Of a DNA stretch of 64,000 nt, positions 1 through 10,999 are shown one piece after another; the first letter of the stretch is position 1, and each line of letters opens with the position of its first letter. Under the pieces are notes generated by a model. That model was not told where the DNA came from. It did not search any database and was given only the letters and a program-made list of their open reading frames with translations. Position numbers and translations under genes: made by a program. Source of the stretch: Ferrigenium kumadai (GTDB lineage Bacteria; Pseudomonadota; Gammaproteobacteria; Burkholderiales; Gallionellaceae); NCBI RefSeq assembly GCF_018324385.1, contig NZ_AP019536.1, positions 2,046,001-2,110,000 of the forward strand, read 5' to 3'.

Positions 1-581
1 CCAGCTGGTCGGCGGCGCAGGAGAACACCGTCTGGCAGATCGCCCTCGACACCCTGCTGTTCGCGCTGCTCGCTCCCGCGGTATTGAGCCTGCGCGCCCT
101 GCTCGGCTCGTTCGCGGGCCTGCTCCAGCGCCTCGCCCGCGGCCCGTCCATCCCCGCACCGTCTGCGGAAACGCAGGCTTTCATCCTGACGCCGCTCGCC
201 GCGCTGGGTCTGATCGGCGGCGCGGCATGGCCGGCGCAGCTGTTCTGGCTGCTGTGGTTATCCCCCTTGCTGTTGCTGGCCGCGCTGCAACTGCTGTGGC
301 ACGAGAGCACTGTCTTCTCCGGCGTGAAGTCCGGAGACTGGGGGCGCGCAGTCTGCGCCGCGATATCCGGCCTGGTCGTCGGCAACCTCGCCGTGTTCGG
401 CTATCAGGCAGTGGGCGGTGAGCTGCAGGTCAACCTGCTGCTCGCACAAGCAGGCTATATACTGTTCGGCCTGCTATGCCTGCAGCTTGGCGATATCATC
501 GCCGAACAATGGCGCGGCAAGACCCGCTTCGAGTTATTCAAGAGAAAACCGTTTCCTATTCCCGTCACCACCAAGAAATGA
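1..581 (+). CDS. Membrane protein, 3' part only
   Basis: The reading frame is open from the first bases of the window, so the true start lies upstream. About 190 residues are visible, with roughly five hydrophobic stretches (for example around [19 protein letters not shown] and [20 protein letters not shown]) and a short basic C-terminal tail ([14 protein letters not shown]). This indicates a multipass inner-membrane protein. The stop overlaps the pyrD start in an ATGA, so the two are probably translationally coupled. I do not recognise the family and propose no function. Confidence 0.75.
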   Translation, partial: SWSAAQENTVWQIALDTLLFALLAPAVLSLRALLGSFAGLLQRLARGPSIPAPSAETQAFILTPLAALGLIGGAAWPAQLFWLLWLSPLLLLAALQLLWHESTVFSGVKSGDWGRAVCAAISGLVVGNLAVFGYQAVGGELQVNLLLAQAGYILFGLLCLQLGDIIAEQWRGKTRFELFKRKPFPIPVTTKK

Positions 582-1609
582 ATCCGTATAACCTGCTTCG
601 CCCCGCGCTGTTCGCGCTCGACGCCGAAACGGCGCACCACCTCACCCTCAACACCCTGAATGCGGCGCACCGCCTCGGCCTGCTGCCGCTGGCCGCGCGC
701 CGTCCCGCCGACGATCCTCGCACCGTGATGGGACTGACCTTCCCCAACCCGGTCGGACTTGCAGCCGGACTGGACAAGAACGGCGAGTGCATCGATGCAC
801 TCGCAGCGCTCGGCTTCGGCTTCATCGAGATCGGCACCATCACCCCGCTGTCGCAGCCGGGCAACCCCAAGCCGCGCATGTTCCGCCTGCCCGAGGCACA
901 GGGCGTCATCAACCGCATGGGCTTCAACAACGACGGCGTGGATGCGCTGATCGCGAACGTGCAGCGCGCGAACTTCAAGGGCATCCTGGGCATCAACATC
1001 GGCAAGAACGCCGTCACGCCGATCGAAAAAGCGGCGGACGATTACCTGATCTGCCTGCGCAAGGTGTACATCCACGCCAGCTACGTCACCGTCAACATCT
1101 CCTCGCCCAACACCAAGAACCTGCGCCAGTTGCAGGGCGGCGACGAGCTCGATGCCCTGCTCGCGCAACTGAAAGCCGAGCAGGAGAAGCTCGCGCAACA
1201 GCATGGGCGTTACGTGCCCCTGGCGGTGAAGATCGCGCCCGACCTCGACGGCGAGCAGATCAAGCAGATCGCCGCGCTGCTCACCAAGCACCGCATCGAC
1301 GGCGTGATCGCCACGAACACCACGCTTTCGCGCGAGGGCGTGGAGAACCTGCCGCACGGCAATGAGACCGGCGGACTCTCCGGCGCGCCGGTACGCGACA
1401 GATCCACCGCCGTCATCCGCGCACTCGCCGCCGAACTCAAGGGCGCGCTGCCCATCATCGGCGTGGGCGGCATCCTCAACGGCGCGGACGCGGTGGAGAA
1501 GATGCAAGCAGGCGCATCGCTGGTGCAGGTCTACAGCGGCCTGGTCTACCGCGGCACCGATCTGGTGGCGGAATGCGCCGAAGCCATCCGGCGCATGAAC
1601 GCCCGGTGA
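578..1609 (+). CDS. pyrD: Dihydroorotate dehydrogenase (quinone), class 2
   Basis: Oxidises dihydroorotate to orotate in pyrimidine synthesis and passes electrons through FMN to membrane quinone. At 343 residues it matches the class 2 enzymes. Visible hallmarks are the N-terminal membrane-association helices ([19 protein letters not shown]), the FMN loop AAGLDKNGE, the [14 protein letters not shown] segment with the class 2 catalytic serine near residue 176, ATNTT, and the C-terminal phosphate-binding IIGVGGI and [11 protein letters not shown]. An in-frame start further upstream at 476 would read through the preceding gene; ATG 578 overlaps that gene's stop and gives the usual length. Confidence 0.96.
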   Translation: MNPYNLLRPALFALDAETAHHLTLNTLNAAHRLGLLPLAARRPADDPRTVMGLTFPNPVGLAAGLDKNGECIDALAALGFGFIEIGTITPLSQPGNPKPRMFRLPEAQGVINRMGFNNDGVDALIANVQRANFKGILGINIGKNAVTPIEKAADDYLICLRKVYIHASYVTVNISSPNTKNLRQLQGGDELDALLAQLKAEQEKLAQQHGRYVPLAVKIAPDLDGEQIKQIAALLTKHRIDGVIATNTTLSREGVENLPHGNETGGLSGAPVRDRSTAVIRALAAELKGALPIIGVGGILNGADAVEKMQAGASLVQVYSGLVYRGTDLVAECAEAIRRMNAR

Positions 1610-2586
1610 CACATCCCAACTTCTCCTCGCTCACGCCGGACTGCGTGCTGAACGCGCTGGAGCATCTCGGCCTGCGCAGCGACGGGCGCCTGCTGGCGCT
1701 GAACAGCTACGAGAACCGCGTGTATCAGGTCGGTATCGAAGACGGCGCGCCGCTGGTGGCGAAGTTCTACCGCCCCGCGCGCTGGACCGACGCGGCGATC
1801 CTCGAAGAGCTCGCCTTCGTGCAGGAACTGGCCGAGCGCGAGATTCCCGTGGTGCCCGCGCTGGACATCGGCGGCAAGACGCTGCACCACTTCGAGGGTT
1901 TCCGCTTCGCCGTCTTCCCCAAGCACGGCGGACGCGCGCCCGAACTGGAAGACCGCGACACGCTGGAATGGATGGGGCGTTTCCTCGGACGCATCCACGC
2001 CATCGGCGCGCTCAAGCCCTTTACCCAACGTCCCGCGCTGGACATCGCGAGCTTCGGCATCGCGCCGCGCGACTACCTGCTGGCGAACGACTTCATCCCG
2101 CCGGACCTGCTGGCGGCTTACCGCAGCGTGGCCGATCAGTCGCTGGACGGCGTGCGCCACGGATTCGACCGTGCGGGCAAGCTGCAAACCTTGCGCCTGC
2201 ACGGCGACTGCCACGCGGGCAACGTGCTGTGGACGGACGACGGCCCGCACTTCGTCGACTTCGACGATAGCCGCACGGGACCGGCGGTGCAGGACCTGTG
2301 GATGCTGCTGTCGGGCGAGCGCGCCGACCGCGTGCGGCAACTGGGCGACGTGCTCGCCGGCTACGAGGATTTCTTCGAATTCGATACGCGCGAACTGCAC
2401 CTGGTCGAGGCCCTGCGTACCCTGCGCCTGATCCACTACGCCGCCTGGCTGGCGCAGCGCTGGGACGATCCCGCCTTCAAGCAGGCGTTCCCGTGGTTCA
2501 ACACGCAACACTACTGGCAGAACCACATCCTCGAACTGCGCGAACAGATCGCGGCGATGGATGAGCCGCCGCTGTGGCAAAGTTGA
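1606..2586 (+). CDS. srkA: Stress response Ser/Thr kinase SrkA (RdoA/YihE family)
   Basis: Kinase of the aminoglycoside-phosphotransferase fold; in E. coli SrkA protects against envelope and oxidative stress. The GTG at 1606 overlaps the pyrD stop (GTGA) and gives 326 residues, close to the 328 of E. coli SrkA. The catalytic HGDCHAGN loop starts at residue 199 (Asp201) and the metal-binding VDFDD aspartate is near 218, both at the positions known from E. coli. [11 protein letters not shown] carries the ATP-site lysine. Coupling to pyrD suggests one transcript with it; the link is probably positional, not metabolic. Confidence 0.92.
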   Translation: MTHPNFSSLTPDCVLNALEHLGLRSDGRLLALNSYENRVYQVGIEDGAPLVAKFYRPARWTDAAILEELAFVQELAEREIPVVPALDIGGKTLHHFEGFRFAVFPKHGGRAPELEDRDTLEWMGRFLGRIHAIGALKPFTQRPALDIASFGIAPRDYLLANDFIPPDLLAAYRSVADQSLDGVRHGFDRAGKLQTLRLHGDCHAGNVLWTDDGPHFVDFDDSRTGPAVQDLWMLLSGERADRVRQLGDVLAGYEDFFEFDTRELHLVEALRTLRLIHYAAWLAQRWDDPAFKQAFPWFNTQHYWQNHILELREQIAAMDEPPLWQS

Positions 2587-2616
2587 GCCTCAAACGTTGA
2601 TGCCGGGAGAAAGAAC

Positions 2617-3213
2617 TTGAGAGCCGTTTCCATTTTGCCGTTCCTGTTATGCCTGCTCGCATTTCCAACAATGGCCGCCGAGCAATTCCAGAGCGAACAA
2701 GCCGCGCAGCAACATTGCCCGGACGACACCGTCGTCTGGCTCAATCTCCGCAGCGGCAATGTTCACTCGAAGGGTATGAAGTGGTACGGGAAAACGCAGG
2801 GCGGCGCGTATGTCTGCAAGAAGGATCTGCCAAAGAAAAAGGCCGAGGCAAAAGCAAGCGGGGGTAAGGACAAGGCCGGCTGGCGCAAGGTTGTGCAAGA
2901 TGACGCGCGCACCGTCTATGCCAGCTCATCCCCGCTCGAAAAAAACGGCGACAAGGTAACCATATTGTCTATGGTCGATCTCAGGAAAGCATCCAGGCTA
3001 AGCGATAGCAAGGAATTCCTGTCTTGGGAAACGCAATATGAGTTCGACTGCCCCAAAGGGCAATCCAGAATTGTCGCGGCCTCCATGTACTCCGGGAATA
3101 TGGGCGCGGGCGAGGTAACGGGCAGCATCGTTTATGAATCCCCGGAATGGGAGTCCATTCCCAAAGGCAGCAACGGGGAGGCTTTGTGGAAGCTCGCCTG
3201 CGGGAAAAAGTAG
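2617..3213 (+). CDS. Secreted protein with surface-adhesin-E-like C-terminal domain
   Basis: 198 residues starting at TTG 2617, preceded by GGGAGAAAG. A Sec signal peptide (VSILPFLLCLLAFPTMAAEQ) predicts export. Residues about 85-198 (GWRKVVQDDARTVYAS, MVDLRKA, YEFDCPKGQSRIVAAS, cysteines near the end) resemble the small beta-rich domain of Haemophilus surface adhesin E that recurs in many proteobacterial secreted proteins. A lysine-rich linker (KKDLPKKKAEAKASGGKDK) separates it from a short N-terminal region with two cysteines. The partner and function are unknown; the domain call is from memory of the family pattern. Confidence 0.72.
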   Translation: MRAVSILPFLLCLLAFPTMAAEQFQSEQAAQQHCPDDTVVWLNLRSGNVHSKGMKWYGKTQGGAYVCKKDLPKKKAEAKASGGKDKAGWRKVVQDDARTVYASSSPLEKNGDKVTILSMVDLRKASRLSDSKEFLSWETQYEFDCPKGQSRIVAASMYSGNMGAGEVTGSIVYESPEWESIPKGSNGEALWKLACGKK

Positions 3214-3265
3214 GTTGGGATTCCTGTTGAACCCGCCGTCGAAAGCCGCCCTTTAACCGAATGCC

Positions 3266-3616
3266 TCACCCGAATAAACTTTGCTGCACCGGCTCGCGTC
3301 CCGATCTGGTCAGTTCTTCAAGCGCGCGGCGCGCTCCATCGGTCATGCCATGCTGTTTGCCCAGATCGAGCAGCTTGGCCACCGCACGGTCGAACGGGTA
3401 ATCCGCATCCGACCATTCCTCGACCAGTTCTTTGGCGGAAAGCCTGGTCAGCTTCAACACTCCGGACTTCACGCGCACCAGATGCGCGCAGGTCCGGCCT
3501 TTCTTCGCCACGATAGCGATATGCCGCTGCCGGTCCATCAACACCTGGCCGCAGGTCACATGCAAGGTAGGCGCAATGAAATCGACGGTGCTGTAATCGG
3601 TCGGGTCCTTGGCCAT
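3266..3616 (-). CDS. Conserved hypothetical protein, 116 aa
   Basis: A soluble 116-residue protein with no signal peptide or membrane segment. It reads like a compact cytoplasmic protein: a beta-rich N-terminal half (FIAPTLHVTCGQVLMDRQRHIAIVAKK) and a helical, charged C-terminal half ending in QQSLFG. The ending resembles a clamp-binding QxxLF peptide, but that is only a suggestion. It is alone on its strand, convergent with the preceding secreted protein gene and divergent from kup. I do not recognise the family. Confidence 0.65.
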   Translation of the reverse strand: MAKDPTDYSTVDFIAPTLHVTCGQVLMDRQRHIAIVAKKGRTCAHLVRVKSGVLKLTRLSAKELVEEWSDADYPFDRAVAKLLDLGKQHGMTDGARRALEELTRSGREPVQQSLFG

Positions 3617-3790
3617 GCGTCTGACTTTATATCCTGAATATTTGCAATCTTAACTTGTATGAGGGGGAAATGCCCGCACTCGCAGCGAGTCATGGACATG
3701 CTGCCGCACCCCGGCACTTGCATTGCATTCAGCATGGCGCAGGCGTAGAGTGCCGCCCCATTCTTCCGCAAAGGGAGAAGAGGAGACGGC

Positions 3791-5659
3791 ATGAGCGGTA
3801 CGCATGTGAAACAAAAATTGCCCACTTTACTGCTGGGCGCCATCGGCGTGGTCTACGGCGACATCGGAACCAGCCCACTGTATGCATTGAAGGAGACCTT
3901 CGCCGGGCATCATCCATTGCCGGTGACCGAAGTCAACGTGCTCGGGGTGCTGTCCGTGATGTTCTGGACCATCATGCTGCTGGTGTCACTCAAATACGTG
4001 ACCATCATCATGCGCGCGGACAATCGCGGCCAAGGCGGCTCACTGGCACTGCTGGCGCTGGCCAGCGAACTGTCCGCCAAGCGTCCCGCCACGAAATGGC
4101 TCATCGCGGTACTCGGCGTATTTGCCGCCGCGCTGTTTTACGGCGACAGCATGATCACCCCCGCCATTTCCGTGCTTTCCGCCGTCGAGGGGCTGAATGT
4201 CGTGGCGCCCCAGCTCAACAGCTACGTCCTGCCCATCACCATCATGGTGCTGACCGCCTTGTTCATGGTGCAGAAGCGTGGCACCGGAGCGGTGGGGATG
4301 GCATTCGGCCCCATCATGATCTTCTGGTTCGCAATCCTGGGACTGCTGGGTGCGCTGTCCATCGCACAAAACCCGCAAGTATTGTTTGCGCTCAATCCGC
4401 TCTTTGCCTACCGCTTCCTTATCCTGGATCCCTGGCTGTCTTTTCTGACCCTGGGCTCCGTGGTGCTGGCCGTCACCGGCGGCGAAGCCCTCTACACCGA
4501 CATGGGACACTTCGGGAAATTCCCGATCCGGCTGACCTGGTTCTCCTTCGTGCTGCCAGCCTTGGTATTAAACTACTTCGGGCAAGGCGCGCTGTTGCTG
4601 GCCAACCCCCAAGCCATCGAAAGCCCGTTCTACCTGCTCGCCCCGGCATGGGCTTTGATACCGATGGTGTTGCTCGCCACCGCAGCCACGGTGATCGCTT
4701 CGCAGGCCGTGATCTCGGGCGCGTTCTCGGTCGCCAGCCAATCGGTACAGATGGGTCTTCTGCCGCGCATGGAAATCCGCCAGACTTCCGATAAGGCTCA
4801 AGGCCAGATCTATGTCCCACTGACCAACTGGACGCTTTATCTGGCGGTCGTTTTCCTGGTATTCACCTTCCAAAGCTCCAGCAATCTGGCAGCGGCGTAT
4901 GGCATTGCCGTCACCGGCACGATGATGATAGACACCGTACTGATCGGCTTCGTGCTGGTAGCCTGGCGCTGGTCGCCACTGCTCGTCACCCTGTTGATCG
5001 GCACTTTCTTCTGCATCGACCTGGCCTACTTCTCGGCCAATGCCCTCAAGATTCCGCAAGGCGGCTGGTTCCCATTGGGCATCGCAGCGCTTTCATTTAC
5101 CGTTCTGACCACCTGGAAACGCGGGCGGAAATTGTTATTGGAGGAGATATCCCGTCGATCCGTGCCCGTACAGATGTTTGTGGATAGTGCAGACAGCGTC
5201 AATCGGGCACAGGGCACCGCCGTCTTCCTGACCGGCATCGATGAAGGCGCGCCTGCCGCACTGTTGCACAATCTCAAACACAACCAGGTACTGCACGAAC
5301 GCAACATCCTGCTGACCGTCATCGTCGAAGACAAGCCCTATGTCTCCAAAGGCAACCGGCTGCTGATCGACAACCTGGGAAATAATTTTTACCGTGTCAG
5401 GATTTTCTACGGCTTCATGGATACCCCAGACATTCCGGCGGCACTGGAATTGTGTGCCTCACGGGGATTGCCCTTCGACATGATGGCCACCTCGTTCTTC
5501 ATCTCGCGCGACGTGATCGTTGCAGGCCCCACGCCCGGCATGACGAGGTGGCGCAAGCAGCTGTTCCTGGCTTTGTCGAAAAATGCCATGAACGTGGCAG
5601 ACTTCTTCAGGATCCCATCTAATCGGGTCATCGAAATGGGCACGAGGATCGAAATCTAA
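3791..5659 (+). CDS. kup: Potassium uptake protein Kup (KUP/HAK/KT family)
   Basis: A 622-residue K+/H+ symporter of the inner membrane, full length for the family. The N-terminal [20 protein letters not shown] is the family signature; about twelve hydrophobic helices follow to residue 430, including [14 protein letters not shown], and a soluble C-terminal domain of about 190 residues ends the protein. The start at 3791 has the purine-rich GGGAGAAGAGGAGA just upstream. The gene is monocistronic: 174 bases separate it from the divergent gene upstream, and the rnf promoter follows. Confidence 0.96.
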   Translation: MSGTHVKQKLPTLLLGAIGVVYGDIGTSPLYALKETFAGHHPLPVTEVNVLGVLSVMFWTIMLLVSLKYVTIIMRADNRGQGGSLALLALASELSAKRPATKWLIAVLGVFAAALFYGDSMITPAISVLSAVEGLNVVAPQLNSYVLPITIMVLTALFMVQKRGTGAVGMAFGPIMIFWFAILGLLGALSIAQNPQVLFALNPLFAYRFLILDPWLSFLTLGSVVLAVTGGEALYTDMGHFGKFPIRLTWFSFVLPALVLNYFGQGALLLANPQAIESPFYLLAPAWALIPMVLLATAATVIASQAVISGAFSVASQSVQMGLLPRMEIRQTSDKAQGQIYVPLTNWTLYLAVVFLVFTFQSSSNLAAAYGIAVTGTMMIDTVLIGFVLVAWRWSPLLVTLLIGTFFCIDLAYFSANALKIPQGGWFPLGIAALSFTVLTTWKRGRKLLLEEISRRSVPVQMFVDSADSVNRAQGTAVFLTGIDEGAPAALLHNLKHNQVLHERNILLTVIVEDKPYVSKGNRLLIDNLGNNFYRVRIFYGFMDTPDIPAALELCASRGLPFDMMATSFFISRDVIVAGPTPGMTRWRKQLFLALSKNAMNVADFFRIPSNRVIEMGTRIEI

Positions 5660-5691
5660 CTTCCGGCTATATCCATATTCCCCGGCGAATC

Positions 5692-5720
5692 TTGAAGCGG
5701 CTAGCAAATAAGCGCATAAT
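5692..5720 (+). promoter_or_regulatory. Predicted sigma-70 promoter of the rnf operon
   Basis: TTGAAG (5692-5697), a 17-base spacer and CATAAT (5715-5720) lie 25 bases before the rnfA start. It is the only good match in the kup-rnfA gap. Confidence 0.6.
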
Positions 5721-5745
5721 CCGCGGCTGTTTTTAAGAGCAAGCG

Positions 5746-6321
5746 ATGGCTGACTACTTACTTATAGTGATCGGCACGGTGTTCGTGAACAACATCGTGA
5801 TGGTCAAGATCCTCGGGCTGTGTCCGTTCATGGGGGTTTCCAAGAAACTGGAAGCCGCCATCGGCATGGGCGCCGCCACGACCTTCGTGCTCACGCTGGC
5901 CTCCGGCAGCAGTTACCTGATCAACCAGTACCTGCTCGGACCGGAACTGGCCTACCTCACCACGCTGTCGTTCATCGTGGTGATCGCGGGCATCGTGCAA
6001 TTCACCGAGATGGCGATCCAGAAGACCAGCCCGGAGCTGTACCAGGTGCTGGGCATCTACCTGCCGTTGATCACCACCAACTGCGCGGTGCTGGGCATTC
6101 CCCTGCTCAACGTGCAGGCGAAACACAACTTCGTCGAGTCGCTGCTGTTCGGCTTCGGCGGCGCGGTGGGCTTCACGCTCGTGATGGTGCTGTTCGCCGG
6201 CATGCGCGAACGCATGGAAGGCGCGGACGTCCCGGGCATCTTCAAGGGTTCCGCCATCGCGCTGGTCACCGCCGGATTGATGAGCCTTTCTTTCATGGGG
6301 TTCTCGGGGCTGGTGAAGTAA
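5746..6321 (+). CDS. rnfA: Rnf electron transport complex subunit A
   Basis: 191-residue integral membrane subunit, the normal RnfA/RsxA length. The six-helix pattern and the conserved [28 protein letters not shown], with the cysteine thought to help bind an intramembrane iron centre, are clear; a second such segment is [16 protein letters not shown]. First gene of rnfABCDGE. The complex moves electrons between NADH and ferredoxin coupled to an ion gradient, and in many proteobacteria supplies low-potential electrons for nitrogenase or keeps SoxR reduced. A promoter lies directly upstream. Confidence 0.97.
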   Translation: MADYLLIVIGTVFVNNIVMVKILGLCPFMGVSKKLEAAIGMGAATTFVLTLASGSSYLINQYLLGPELAYLTTLSFIVVIAGIVQFTEMAIQKTSPELYQVLGIYLPLITTNCAVLGIPLLNVQAKHNFVESLLFGFGGAVGFTLVMVLFAGMRERMEGADVPGIFKGSAIALVTAGLMSLSFMGFSGLVK

Positions 6322-6358
6322 TGCGTACCGCGAACTGCCTGACACAACGGGTGCTCCC

Positions 6359-6934
6359 ATGCTGACCGCCATCCTGGTGATGTCGGCCATCGCCATCGGA
6401 CTCGGCGCGGTGCTGGGCTACTCGGCGATCAAGTTCCGCGTCGAAGGCAACCCGCTGGCGGACAAGATCGACGCCATCCTGCCGCAGACGCAATGCGGCC
6501 AGTGCGGCTATCCCGGCTGCCGCCCCTACGCCGAGGCCATCGCCGAGGGCACGGCCGACATCAACCTGTGCCCGCCCGGCGGCGAGGAAGGCATCCGCAA
6601 GCTGGCCGAGCTGCTCGGCGTGGACTTCAAGCCTTTCGGCGCAGGAGCGGAACCCAAGCCCAAGTCGGTCGCCTTCATCGACGAAAACATCTGCATCGGC
6701 TGCACGCTCTGCCTGCAGGCCTGCCCGGTGGACGCCATCGCGGGCGCGGCCAAGCAGATGCACACCATCATCGCCTCGGAATGCACCGGCTGCGAACTGT
6801 GCATCGCGCCCTGCCCTGTGGACTGCATCAGCATGGTCCCCATCGAGGAGAAGATCACCACCTGGAAGAGGGAGTATCCCTTTTACGCGCTGAGACCGGT
6901 GCGCCAGGAAACTTATGGCCAGGCACCCGCATGA
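6359..6934 (+). CDS. rnfB: Rnf electron transport complex subunit B (Fe-S protein)
   Basis: 191 residues. An N-terminal membrane anchor ([22 protein letters not shown]) is followed by the [11 protein letters not shown]e-S motif near residue 45, then two ferredoxin-type 4Fe-4S motifs, [16 protein letters not shown] and [16 protein letters not shown]. RnfB is the likely contact point for soluble ferredoxin. It is shorter than clostridial RnfB, which carries additional clusters. Its stop overlaps the rnfC start in an ATGA. Confidence 0.97.
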   Translation: MLTAILVMSAIAIGLGAVLGYSAIKFRVEGNPLADKIDAILPQTQCGQCGYPGCRPYAEAIAEGTADINLCPPGGEEGIRKLAELLGVDFKPFGAGAEPKPKSVAFIDENICIGCTLCLQACPVDAIAGAAKQMHTIIASECTGCELCIAPCPVDCISMVPIEEKITTWKREYPFYALRPVRQETYGQAPA

Positions 6935-8601
6935 GAACACTCCATAGATTCCATGGCGGAGTGCACCCGCCGACCAACAAGACGCAATCGAACGGGAAAG
7001 CGATCGCGCAGGTGGTGCTGCCCTCGAAACTTGTGGTTCCCCTGCATCAGCATGTCGGCAACAGCGCCAAGCCGTCGGTCAAAGTCGGCGATCACGTGCT
7101 CAAGGGCCAGATCATCGGCGCACCGGAAGGCCGTTTGTCCAGCGCGGTACATGCCCCCACCTCCGGCACCGTCGCCGCCATCGACATGCAGGTGGTTGCC
7201 CACCCGTCGGGCCTGTCCGACCTCTGCATCACCATCATCCCGGACGGCAAGGACGAATGGACCGAACGCAAAACCCACGACTGGCGCGAGATGCAGCACG
7301 CCGAACTGCGCCACATCCTGCGCGAGGCGGGCGTGGTCGGCTTGGGCGGTGCCGTATTCCCCAGCGACATGAAGCTGTATTCGCACCAGCACAAAATCAC
7401 CACACTGGTGCTGAACGGCGCGGAGTGCGAACCCTGGATCACTTGCGACGACCGGCTGATGCGCGAACGGGCGGCAGACATCCTGCAGGGCGCGGAGATC
7501 ATGCGCGGCCTGCTGTACGCCGATGAAGTGCTGATCGGCATCGAGGACAACAAGCCCGAGGCGATCGCGGCGATGCGCGCGGCAGTGGCGGCGGGCAAGC
7601 ACGAGCGCATGGAAGTCATCGCGGTGCCGACGGTATATCCGGGCGGCGGCGCGAAACAGCTGATCCGCGTGCTCACCGGCATCGAGGTCCCGCACGGGGT
7701 GCGTTCCACCGACATGGGCGTGCAGTGCTTCAACGTCGGCACCGCCTACGGCGCATGGCGTGCCGTCGCGCACGGCGAACCGCTGCTCTCGCGCATCGTC
7801 ACCGTGACTGGCAACGTCGGCGAACCGCAGAATTTCGAGGTGCCGTTCGGCATGCCGGTGGACGAACTGGTGGCTCAGGCGGGCCTGCAGCCCGGCACCA
7901 CCGGCCACATCATGGGCGGCCCGATGATGGGCTTCCGCCTGCCTTCGGCGCAGGTCGGCGTGATCAAGGCGACCAACTGCATCATCGCCATGTCGGACGC
8001 CCTGTTCCCGCCCGCGCCGCCCGCCCTGCCCTGCATCCGCTGCACGCGCTGCGCCGAGGCGTGCCCGGCAGACTTGCAGCCGCAGGAACTGTACTGGTTC
8101 TCCAAGGCGAAGAATTTCGGCAAGACGCAGGAATACCACCTGTTCGACTGCATCGAATGCGGCGCGTGCAGCTACGTCTGCCCCAGCCACATCCCGCTGG
8201 TGCAGTATTTCCTGTTCTCCAAGAGCGAGATCCACGCGCGCGAAAACGAAAAGCAAGCAGCCGACCGGGCGCGCGAACGCTTCGAGTACCGCGAATACCG
8301 CATCGAGCGCGAGAAGCAGGAAAAGGCCGAGCGTCTGGCAGCCAAGGAAAGAGCGGTAAAGGAACAGACCGCGAAACAGATTCCGCCTGTCGAGGCACCG
8401 GCGCAAGCCAACCCCGAAAACACCCTGCAGCTGAAGATCCAGGAAGCCATCGACCACGCCAAGGAACAGGCTGCCGCGGTCAAACCGAAGAACGTCGAGA
8501 ACCTCACGCCGGAACAGCAGGCGGAGATCGCCGAGATCGAGGCGCGCCGCGAGCGCATCCGCGAACTCGCCCAGTCCCACGTCGAACAGCCGAAGGAATA
8601 G
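6931..8601 (+). CDS. rnfC: Rnf electron transport complex subunit C (NADH-oxidising, Fe-S)
   Basis: 556 residues from ATG 6931, which overlaps the rnfB stop; the frame is open further upstream but only inside rnfB. The Nqo1-like core holds [11 protein letters not shown] and [13 protein letters not shown] for FMN/NADH binding, followed by two 4Fe-4S motifs, [17 protein letters not shown] and [17 protein letters not shown]. After residue 430 the protein becomes a charged Ala/Lys/Glu/Arg-rich coiled coil, a variable tail common in proteobacterial RnfC. It is a peripheral cytoplasmic subunit. Confidence 0.96.
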   Translation: MRTLHRFHGGVHPPTNKTQSNGKAIAQVVLPSKLVVPLHQHVGNSAKPSVKVGDHVLKGQIIGAPEGRLSSAVHAPTSGTVAAIDMQVVAHPSGLSDLCITIIPDGKDEWTERKTHDWREMQHAELRHILREAGVVGLGGAVFPSDMKLYSHQHKITTLVLNGAECEPWITCDDRLMRERAADILQGAEIMRGLLYADEVLIGIEDNKPEAIAAMRAAVAAGKHERMEVIAVPTVYPGGGAKQLIRVLTGIEVPHGVRSTDMGVQCFNVGTAYGAWRAVAHGEPLLSRIVTVTGNVGEPQNFEVPFGMPVDELVAQAGLQPGTTGHIMGGPMMGFRLPSAQVGVIKATNCIIAMSDALFPPAPPALPCIRCTRCAEACPADLQPQELYWFSKAKNFGKTQEYHLFDCIECGACSYVCPSHIPLVQYFLFSKSEIHARENEKQAADRARERFEYREYRIEREKQEKAERLAAKERAVKEQTAKQIPPVEAPAQANPENTLQLKIQEAIDHAKEQAAAVKPKNVENLTPEQQAEIAEIEARRERIRELAQSHVEQPKE

Positions 8602-8607
8602 CCAGAC

Positions 8608-9636
8608 ATGCTTTTCGCCCCCTTCATCAGCAAACCGGACAACGTCTCGCAGATCATGCTCAGGGTGATGCTGGCGCTGATTCCCGGCATCGCGCTGTAT
8701 GTCTGGTATTTCGGCCCGGCGATCCTGATTTCGCTCACGCTGGCCAGCGTCACCGCGCTGGCGACCGAGGCCGCCATGCTCAAGCTGCGCGACCGTCCCG
8801 TCGCGCCGTTCGTCAAGGACAACACCGCCCTGCTCACCGCCTGGCTGCTGGCCCTGTCCATCCCGTCGCTGGCGCCGTGGTGGCTGGTTGTGGTCGGCAC
8901 GGCGTTCGCCATCAGCGTTTCCAAGCACCTGTACGGCGGGCTGGGCAACAACCCGTTCAACCCGGCGATGATCGGCTATGCCGTGCTGATCATCTCGTTC
9001 CCGGTGCAGATGACGCACTGGCTCACCCCGCACGGGCTGGGACAGGTCGAACTGACTTTCCTCGACCAACTGAACTTCATCTTCTCGGGCGCGTTGCCGC
9101 CGGGCGTGACGCTGGATGCGATCACCATGGCCACGCCGCTGGACACCCTGAAGACCCAGCTGCACTTGGACCGCCCCATGCAGGACATCATGGGGATGCC
9201 GATCTACGGCCGCCTCGCGGGGCAAGGCAGCGAAATGGTGGCGTGGGGATTCATGCTCGGCGGCGCCTACCTGCTGGCCACGCGCATCATCAGCTGGCAC
9301 ATCCCGGTGTTCTATCTCGGCTCGATCTTCGCCACCGCGGGCATCTTCCACCTGATCGACCCGGCCCACTATGCCACGCCGTTGTTCCACTGGTTCTCGG
9401 GTGCTGCGATGATAGGCGCGTTCTTCATCCTGACCGACCCGGTGACCGGCCCGACCACACCGCGCGGCAAGATGATCTTCGCCGCGGGTGCGGGCTTCCT
9501 CACCTACATCATCCGCGTGTTCGGCGGTTTCCCTGACGGCATGGCGTTCGCCACACTACTGATGAACATCTGCGTGCCGCTGATCGACGCCTACACGCAA
9601 CCCAAGGTATTCGGCAGGAAGGAGAAAAAGGCATGA
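8608..9636 (+). CDS. rnfD: Rnf electron transport complex subunit D
   Basis: 342-residue integral membrane subunit of the NqrB/RnfD family. It has about nine hydrophobic helices, the conserved LGNNPFNPAMIGYA segment, and ITMATPLDTLKTQ, the region whose threonine carries covalent FMN in characterised homologues (position inferred by similarity). LTDPVTGPTTPRGK near residue 275 is also typical. It follows rnfC by 6 bases and overlaps rnfG by 4. Confidence 0.96.
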   Translation: MLFAPFISKPDNVSQIMLRVMLALIPGIALYVWYFGPAILISLTLASVTALATEAAMLKLRDRPVAPFVKDNTALLTAWLLALSIPSLAPWWLVVVGTAFAISVSKHLYGGLGNNPFNPAMIGYAVLIISFPVQMTHWLTPHGLGQVELTFLDQLNFIFSGALPPGVTLDAITMATPLDTLKTQLHLDRPMQDIMGMPIYGRLAGQGSEMVAWGFMLGGAYLLATRIISWHIPVFYLGSIFATAGIFHLIDPAHYATPLFHWFSGAAMIGAFFILTDPVTGPTTPRGKMIFAAGAGFLTYIIRVFGGFPDGMAFATLLMNICVPLIDAYTQPKVFGRKEKKA

Positions 9637-10292
9637 GGCGCACCATGGCGAAAGCCTCAGTCCACGCCGCCGCGAACCTGCTGTTCTTCGCGACCCTCGC
9701 TACGGTCGTGCTGGCCTCGACCTATTTCCTCACCCGCGACAGCATCGCCAAGAGCGTGGAGGACGAGAAGCTCAAACTGATCGCCCAGGTCGTGCCACAG
9801 GAACTGTTCGACAATGCCATTGTGCAGGATACCGTCCAGGTGCCCGCCAGCGAACTGCTCGGAACATCGGACACCACCGCCGCTTACGTCGCGCGCCTTG
9901 GGAGCGAGGCCAGCGCAGTGGTGCTGCAGCCCATCGCACCGGACGGCTACAGCGGCAAGATTTTCCTGATCGTCGCCATCCGCAGCAATGGCGAACTCAG
10001 CGGCGTGCGCGTGGTTTCCCACCGCGAAACGCCGGGGCTGGGCGACTACATCGAACTGCCGAAGAGCCCGTGGATCAAGGGATTCGACGGCCAGTCGCAT
10101 GAAAAACGCAAGGAAGCGGCGTGGAAAGTGAAGAAGGACGGCGGCCAGTTCGACTACGTCGCGGGCGCCACCATCACCCCGCGCGCCATCGTCAAGGCGG
10201 TGCACAAGTCCCTGCTGTATTTCGAGCAAAACCGCGACCAGCTGCTCGCAGCCAATCCTCAACCCGCCGCAGCCAAGGAGGCCAGAAAATGA
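9633..10292 (+). CDS. rnfG: Rnf electron transport complex subunit G (FMN-binding)
   Basis: 219 residues: one N-terminal membrane helix ([21 protein letters not shown]), then a domain facing the periplasm. [16 protein letters not shown] carries the threonine to which FMN is covalently attached by ApbE in this family; the usual motif begins SGAT, here [17 protein letters not shown] is also conserved. The ATG at 9633 overlaps the rnfD stop. No apbE flavin transferase gene lies in the window. Confidence 0.95.
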   Translation: MRRTMAKASVHAAANLLFFATLATVVLASTYFLTRDSIAKSVEDEKLKLIAQVVPQELFDNAIVQDTVQVPASELLGTSDTTAAYVARLGSEASAVVLQPIAPDGYSGKIFLIVAIRSNGELSGVRVVSHRETPGLGDYIELPKSPWIKGFDGQSHEKRKEAAWKVKKDGGQFDYVAGATITPRAIVKAVHKSLLYFEQNRDQLLAANPQPAAAKEARK

Positions 10293-10999
10293 GCCTGGGT
10301 GAATACAAGGACATCCTGCATAACGGCCTGTGGAAACAGAATCCCGGCATCGTACAGTTGCTCGGCCTGTGCCCGTTGCTGGCGGTCAGCTCTTCAGTGG
10401 TCAACGGCGCCAGTCTCGGCCTAGCCACTGCACTGGTGATGACCCTCAGCAACGCGAGCATCGCCCCGATCCGCAACTTCATCCCGAACGAGATACGCAT
10501 CCCCGTCTATGTTCTGATCATCGCGGTTCTGGTCACCGTCGTGCAGTATCTGATGAACGCCTACATGTACGGGCTGTATGTGGTGCTCGGCATCTTCATC
10601 CCGCTGATCGTCACCAACTGCATCGTGCTGGCGCGCGTCGAGGCCTTCGCCTCCAAGAACACCGTGGCTCCCTCCGCACTGGACGGCTTTGCCATGGGCC
10701 TCGGTTTGACCGCCGTACTGACGGTGCTGGGCGGCATGCGCGAGATCTTCGGGCACGGCACGCTGCTATCCGGCATTGACCTCGCGCTGGGTGAAGGGGC
10801 GAAGGACTGGGTCATCCACCTCATCCCTGACTACAAGGGCTTCCTGCTCGCCATCCTGCCGCCCGGCGCCTTCATCGGCCTGGCCCTGCTGATCGCCGGA
10901 CGCAATTGGCTCGCGCTACGCGCCGAACGCAAGGCGCATGGCGCCAGCGCCAGCATCGCGCCGGTCGAAGGCGGCTGCAGCCCCGCATCGCACGGATGA
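10289..10999 (+). CDS. rnfE: Rnf electron transport complex subunit E
   Basis: 236-residue membrane subunit homologous to RnfA, with the paired motifs [19 protein letters not shown] and [21 protein letters not shown] that supply cysteines in the membrane. The ATG at 10289 follows AAGGAGGCC and overlaps the rnfG stop. The final 25 residues ([20 protein letters not shown]) are low-complexity. Its stop overlaps the nth start in an ATGA, so nth is translationally coupled to the rnf genes, as in rsxABCDGE-nth of E. coli. Confidence 0.96.
   Translation: MSLGEYKDILHNGLWKQNPGIVQLLGLCPLLAVSSSVVNGASLGLATALVMTLSNASIAPIRNFIPNEIRIPVYVLIIAVLVTVVQYLMNAYMYGLYVVLGIFIPLIVTNCIVLARVEAFASKNTVAPSALDGFAMGLGLTAVLTVLGGMREIFGHGTLLSGIDLALGEGAKDWVIHLIPDYKGFLLAILPPGAFIGLALLIAGRNWLALRAERKAHGASASIAPVEGGCSPASHG

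Noticed and set aside
3617..3790. A riboswitch or leader structure before kup
   Set aside because: The 174-base gap contains some GC-rich inverted sequence but nothing that fits a known potassium or c-di-AMP element.
6913..9390. An 825-codon open frame on the minus strand opposite rnfC and rnfD
   Set aside because: It is antisense to well-identified Rnf genes; long antisense frames are expected at this GC content, and its translation is rich in Arg, His, Gln and Asp with no fold-like pattern.
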